From: Epiperipatus broadwayi
Taxonomy: Eukaryota > Onychophora > Udeonychophora > Euonychophora > Peripatidae
Length of the DNA: 64,000 nucleotides
Reading direction: 5' to 3'
NCBI GenBank assembly: GCA_028023455.1
Contig: JAQFVV010006737.1
Coordinates: forward strand, 341,259-405,258
Of the stretch, positions 59,042 through 64,000 are shown piece after piece. The notes beneath the pieces are model-generated. The model saw only the letters and a list, made by a program, of their open reading frames with translations, did not search any database and was not told the DNA's origin. A program made the translations under genes and the position numbers. How positions within the stretch are numbered: the first letter of the stretch is position 1; every line of letters begins with the position of its first letter.

Positions 59042-62000
59042 GTAAGTGAGAATGCCCAATCTATTTAGTAAAAAGCACCATTAACTTTAGAAAAAGCACC
59101 GTTATTAAATAATTTTATAAACTGCAGTATAATAAGATTTCAGCTAAAACCCTATTTGAAATACTCCCCATTCTAAACCTTAAGTCGCTTTAATAGTTTG
59201 ATTTAAATATGTATTTAACATCAATTTATGATTTCCTAGTGTGTCTGCTTATATATATAAATTTGTTCTTATGTATAAACGTGTGTAAACGTTAAAATAT
59301 AATACATGTCAACATATATATGTCTGTGTATAATAAACACAATTTTAAATATATTACTTAATAGCTTTATTATAAATATATATGTTGGCATACATTTAAT
59401 GTATAATAAAAATGAATAATTATTATTTTGGAAATATAAAATTAAACTAAATTAATGTAAAATTTATATTTGTAAAATATTAATTTAAAATTATATTTAA
59501 CAAATCATATCTTATATTGGGATTAGTTATTGGATAAATGTATGAATACTGACAATTTTCCAGTTAGCATGGTGTTTTCGGTGATGTAAAATGTAGTAGT
59601 GGTCATGATTGTTTATAATTTATTAGATATTTATTCTTTGTGTGATATTAGTATTATATTTGTTATTACATAGCTGTGAAAATATGTGTTTTCATAAATT
59701 AATGCTTGTGTAAAATTATATATAAATAGATACAGCTTTTATATTTATAAAAAAAAAAAAGGAATGAAGTATCACCTTATATATGTATATTATTTTTATA
59801 AATAATTATCATTAATTTCTTTCACATTTGTTGCTCATTATTGATTTGCTCTTACCTCAGTAATATTTTAAAGGTATTATTAATATTTCCAGACTTGACA
59901 CTTTTTTATTGTATTATCCATTAAAAATACTGAAATTTTATTCACATAGATTTTGTACTTATTTTTGAACTATTTCATGCAGATTAACTTCAAAAATGTT
60001 TAATATACATCCATGTTTAAAAACATTAAAGGAAAGTATGTTAAATATTCCTGAAGATGGCTTGAATATAAAAGTGAAACTAGACAAAACCTATATAAGC
60101 AAAATGTCTATGTTTTTAATAACTATAAAAAAATGTGAAAAGTTGAAAATAATACATACATAATATAATTCATATATAATAAATCAATTTTCAATAATGA
60201 AACATGTATTGCTATATATATATATGAAAAGGAATTATTATGAGCATCAAATATAAAGGTTCGATTTGAGGTAAATATAACTTCCAGTAAGAAATGGTTA
60301 ATGAAGTCAAATATATTCAATATGTTATAAGCAACACTTAGATGATGATGATCAAAATAACGTTAGCACTAAAGGTTAAAGTAATGAAAATGATTTCAAA
60401 AGTATTTTTTTTAATTTCTTTGTTTACATTCAATTTAAAATGAATCTTAATGTTGCAGTCTCTATAGAAAGCTTACCTCTAGATATTTTACTATTATAAA
60501 TCATCATTATTTTAGTATAATTCATTTATCATTTCAAGTCTCCAGTCGATTGTATGGATTATCAGGATTAGTACATATTAAATGTCATATGTTTGTAATG
60601 AGTTTGATGAGTAAAATAGACTGGTTAATAAAAAATTACTTCATTTATTTACACCAAATAAATATAATACAAAATAGATGCTTATAATTTCACAACTACA
60701 ACAATATAAAAGAAGTAAATAATTAAAAAATAAAAATGCTGAATAGAATAGATATAAACATTATATTTAAGGACTTATAATTAAATATAAAGAAAAGTGT
60801 TACTATATAAGAAAATGTTTTAAATTATATTTTTTGTAGCGAATTAAAGCTTACTATATATATATATATATATATGGACACATCTTTAATAGCAGTTTTA
60901 TTAATCTTGTCTAGATTATGATTATCCTCTTTGCATATGACTTACGAAATAGAATGTAGATAATTCCTACTACATGCAGATATATTTTTATTCTTTTTTC
61001 CTATGTAATGATTTCTACTTTAACATATCATACCATTTACAATTCTTTTAAACACTTTATCAATACTCTTTATTTATAGCAAAGCTAATAGTTTCAATTG
61101 TTCTGCAGTCAGCATCAGAGCTACAATATCCAAATATATAATTAATAGTTATACCCATATTCATATACATAATTAAATACACAAAATAAACAAAAATAAA
61201 ATATACATTTTAACCTGACCATTATAAATAATCATTTCCCATTTTATTACTTTACTCTTAAATAATTCTATCAATATTTATTTTATATCACTTTATTTTA
61301 TTTTTTAAAAAATATTATTTTTTATAATTATAAACTTTAATATTTATTCTACTATTTAATACATATTATTGTCATTTTACTTTTATTATAAATCAACTTC
61401 TAATCTTTTCTTATTTTTATTAAATATTTTATAATTATCAATTAACTTTTGCCATATTATAAATTACTTTTTTACATTACAGAAATTACTTACCATTTTA
61501 CAATCCTATTTCTAAAAACATAACTGACAAAATTTTCAAAATTTGTACACTTGTTTAACACCTCCCTCTATTGTTATTTTAATTAACTTTATTCTTTTAA
61601 CCTTTTTCAAATTCAAACTATTATTAATAATAATTGCTTATAAAATTATTGTCTTTACTCCAAAATCCCTATTAAGATTTGATTTTATATTGGTAACTGT
61701 TAGTTTTGATATAAATAAAGAGTATTGATAAAGTGTTTAGAAGAATTGTAAATGTTATATGTTATGGCCAAATCAATTTCTTTTTTTACATCCTGGTTTT
61801 CTTCTTTAAATCATGCAATGTTGCAACCTATATATCTTCAATATTCATATCCGGATAAAGTTGCATAGTTCCAGGTCTTTTGACTGGTGTGCATGTTCTT
61901 TTCTAGTCACTCATGGTAACTAGTCTTTTGCTAGCTAATGCCATCATAATTACTGAGATGAATAAAGTTTGAAAAATACTTTAAAACAATTAGCAAGGGA

Positions 62001-64000
62001 CAACAATATAAAGCTATTCTGAGAAAAACTGTTTGACAAACAATTTTCCATTTTAACCATTGATTTTCTACAACATTTTCCTCTCTTTTCACTAAATCAT
62101 TGACGAAAGAATAGGCCATTATTGTTTTTATACTTATTTATATCATTTGTTTTTATATGTTTTTAATACTTAACTCATAATAAAGTTTGTAATAATACAT
62201 ATTAGAATATTTTCCTAAACATCTTTCTCCAGAATTAATGACCTGATTTTATATATTTTTTGACAATATTTTTTTTATAAACACTTTTTTTAATTATCTT
62301 GTAAATAATTATGATATATATATATATTTACTAGCTAAAAAGAAATCAAAATAAAAGAAAATTATGACTGAATTTGAAATTCATTGCCTAGATTTGTTTA
62401 ATTTTAATGTTTTTTTTTTGTTTTTGTTTTAATTAATACCATACTTAGATTTTCCATCACATTTAATATAATAAAAAAGCAAATTATTTTTTATTCTTCT
62501 TCCAGAAGGCAAATCATAAAGAGTTACAAAATACAGTTCATTTTCTTAAGCTATGCAATTTAAATTTGTGTGCACTAAATCTTAAATAAATTATCTAATT
62601 TCTCTTTTGTGTCATTCATTACATGATTATCATTTTATTGATAATAATTTTACAAAATATATTTCCTTTACCAAATATCTAATAGTATGATTAACTCTAT
62701 AGACCTTTTTTAATGTTTTAAATGGGTGAAATATAAGTTAGACATATATATTAAATATGCATGCATACACAATACTTGAATATGCTGTTTTATATTACAA
62801 CAAATTCAAGCCTCATATATATATATATATAAAGGCAATAAACATAAAGCATATATATATATATATAAAGGCAATAAACATAAAGCATGCACTCTCAGAT
62901 CTAACCACTTCAGTTTCACCTATTTATATAGAAATAGGTTGAAGTAAAGAAAGGGTTTTCCTCTTTTTTTCCAATGTGTAAGCTTGTGGTTAAGACCTGT
63001 AGAGGTCCCTACCTTCACATTTTCAATCGCACATGCTTTAGGTTTATTGCCTTAGTAAATATTACTTACAAATGTGCGTTAAATAAATTTATAATATATA
63101 TTATAACCAAATATGCTATCACTAAATTGACAATTATAACATCTACTACCAAAACTAATTATGCTCAAAAAATAATGAGTGCACTATCAACTGTGAGCAA
63201 GGTCTTAATTATAAGCCAATTCGAGTGACTTTGTGCAATAATTCAGCTCTCTTAAATTATTCTGTGACTTATAATCTATTTAAGAATTTAGAAGCAGATG
63301 AAAAGTGAAATCTTATTTTTTAACTGAGTATAATTAACCTTTATATTAAATGGTATGCATGAAGATTTTAAGGATTGATAACTCAGTAATAAGTGTATGT
63401 GTATATATATATATAAATTTAACAAAAATTTGTTTATTTTATAAATAAATTCAATTTTGATAGAATCAAACAGTGAAGTAGAAATTAATATTGCCAACCA
63501 AAATCACATCAACAAGTAATAGTATTTGTCTATCCCAGTTAAAACCAAAAGTGAATTCAGTTTTATTTTAACTATCAGATTATTATATCAGAAATAAGTC
63601 AGACACTAAGTAATCTGGGACATTAAATAAAAGTGGATCACATGACCGAGTGCAGCTCGTAAAGCCAGTTTCTAATTGGTACTTGGCTTGGTTATATCAG
63701 GGCTAAAGTTTATGAATAAAATACACAAAAAGATCCTCTGTTGTAGAAAATCTTGTAATTGTGTCTATATATATATAAATATTGAGCCGGATTGATTTCC
63801 GATTCAATGGTTTTATTACTAAAATTAAAAAGGGAAAACAACTTCGTTTTCATTAAATGTCTAATGCTCAATTTTTTTTATTATTATTTAAAACACATAC
63901 GCATTTATATTTTAAAATAGATTATTTAATGTTTATAAAATTGATTGTAAAATAGTTTACTTTCATCGTCTGTTTTAATCAATTTGATTAAAAACAGGCG
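59042..64000. other. AT-rich intronic sequence to the window end
   Basis: No conserved coding signal. Holds short TA tracts and a 37-bp tandem duplication at about 62814-62887 (TA tract plus AAAGGCAATAAACATAAAGCA, twice). A more balanced segment at about 63590-63720 (GACCGAGTGCAGCTCGTAAAG, TTCTAATTGG) has no ORF. I could not assign a function. Confidence 0.5.
62814..62887. repeat. 37-bp tandem duplication
   Basis: TATATATATATATAAAGGCAATAAACATAAAGCA occurs twice head to tail with no visible substitution in the non-TA part, so it is recent. Confidence 0.95.

Noticed and set aside
59042-64000. Further KCNQ exons (helix B, coiled coil)
   Set aside because: I looked for the conserved helix B and SFNDR-type segments and found none; the downstream exons must lie beyond the window.

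Overview
This is eukaryotic, animal DNA. Two exons at the left edge encode the pore, S6 and proximal C-terminus of a KCNQ (Kv7) voltage-gated potassium channel on the + strand. The rest of the window is intron of that gene, very AT-rich and filled with (TA)n microsatellites and decayed transposable elements. No bacterial-type gene organisation, operon, rRNA, functional tRNA or CRISPR array was seen. The element mix (an RTE LINE ending in a TGATGATATATA-type tail, Penelope-like element, Ty3/gypsy relics, tRNA-headed SINE relics, many TA microsatellites) and the KCNQ5-like C-terminus suggest an invertebrate, most likely a mollusc such as a cephalopod. The animal call is firm; the cephalopod call is inference.

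Layout. 2-112 and 1262-1446: two KCNQ exons with an 1149-bp intron between them. After 1446 the gene enters an intron of at least 57.5 kb. A well-formed, phase-compatible 66-bp exon candidate lies at 58976-59041; the rest of the KCNQ C-terminus must lie downstream of the window. Inside the intron, in order: foldback repeats (2.6-4.1 kb); a Penelope-like element with inverted flanks (6.4-8.0 kb, - strand); a Ty3/gypsy pol relic (8.9-10.5 kb, - strand); a 9.9-kb LTR-bounded element (11.8-21.7 kb) with unusually long LTRs of about 2.1-2.2 kb, a gag relic, no visible pol, and a nested 5'-truncated RTE LINE; a TTAA-flanked MITE (22.4-23.2 kb); a head-to-tail pair plus a partial third copy of a 2.25-kb repeat (29.9-38.5 kb), with a second MITE nested in one copy and an unidentified coding relic between copies two and three; a second LTR-type element on the + strand (40.1-48.9 kb) with gag-like and integrase relics and a third MITE; a second, decayed RTE LINE (49.7-50.5 kb, + strand). 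From 50.5 kb to the end the sequence is mainly simple AT-rich DNA apart from the candidate exon.

Nothing here works as a gene set other than the KCNQ exons. The transposon genes are all truncated, frameshifted or stopped, or (the RTE reverse transcriptase) lack their 5' half. The most useful biology is the exon structure of the channel and the nested insertion history, in which one repeat copy supplies an empty site for a MITE and so shows its TTAA target duplication.
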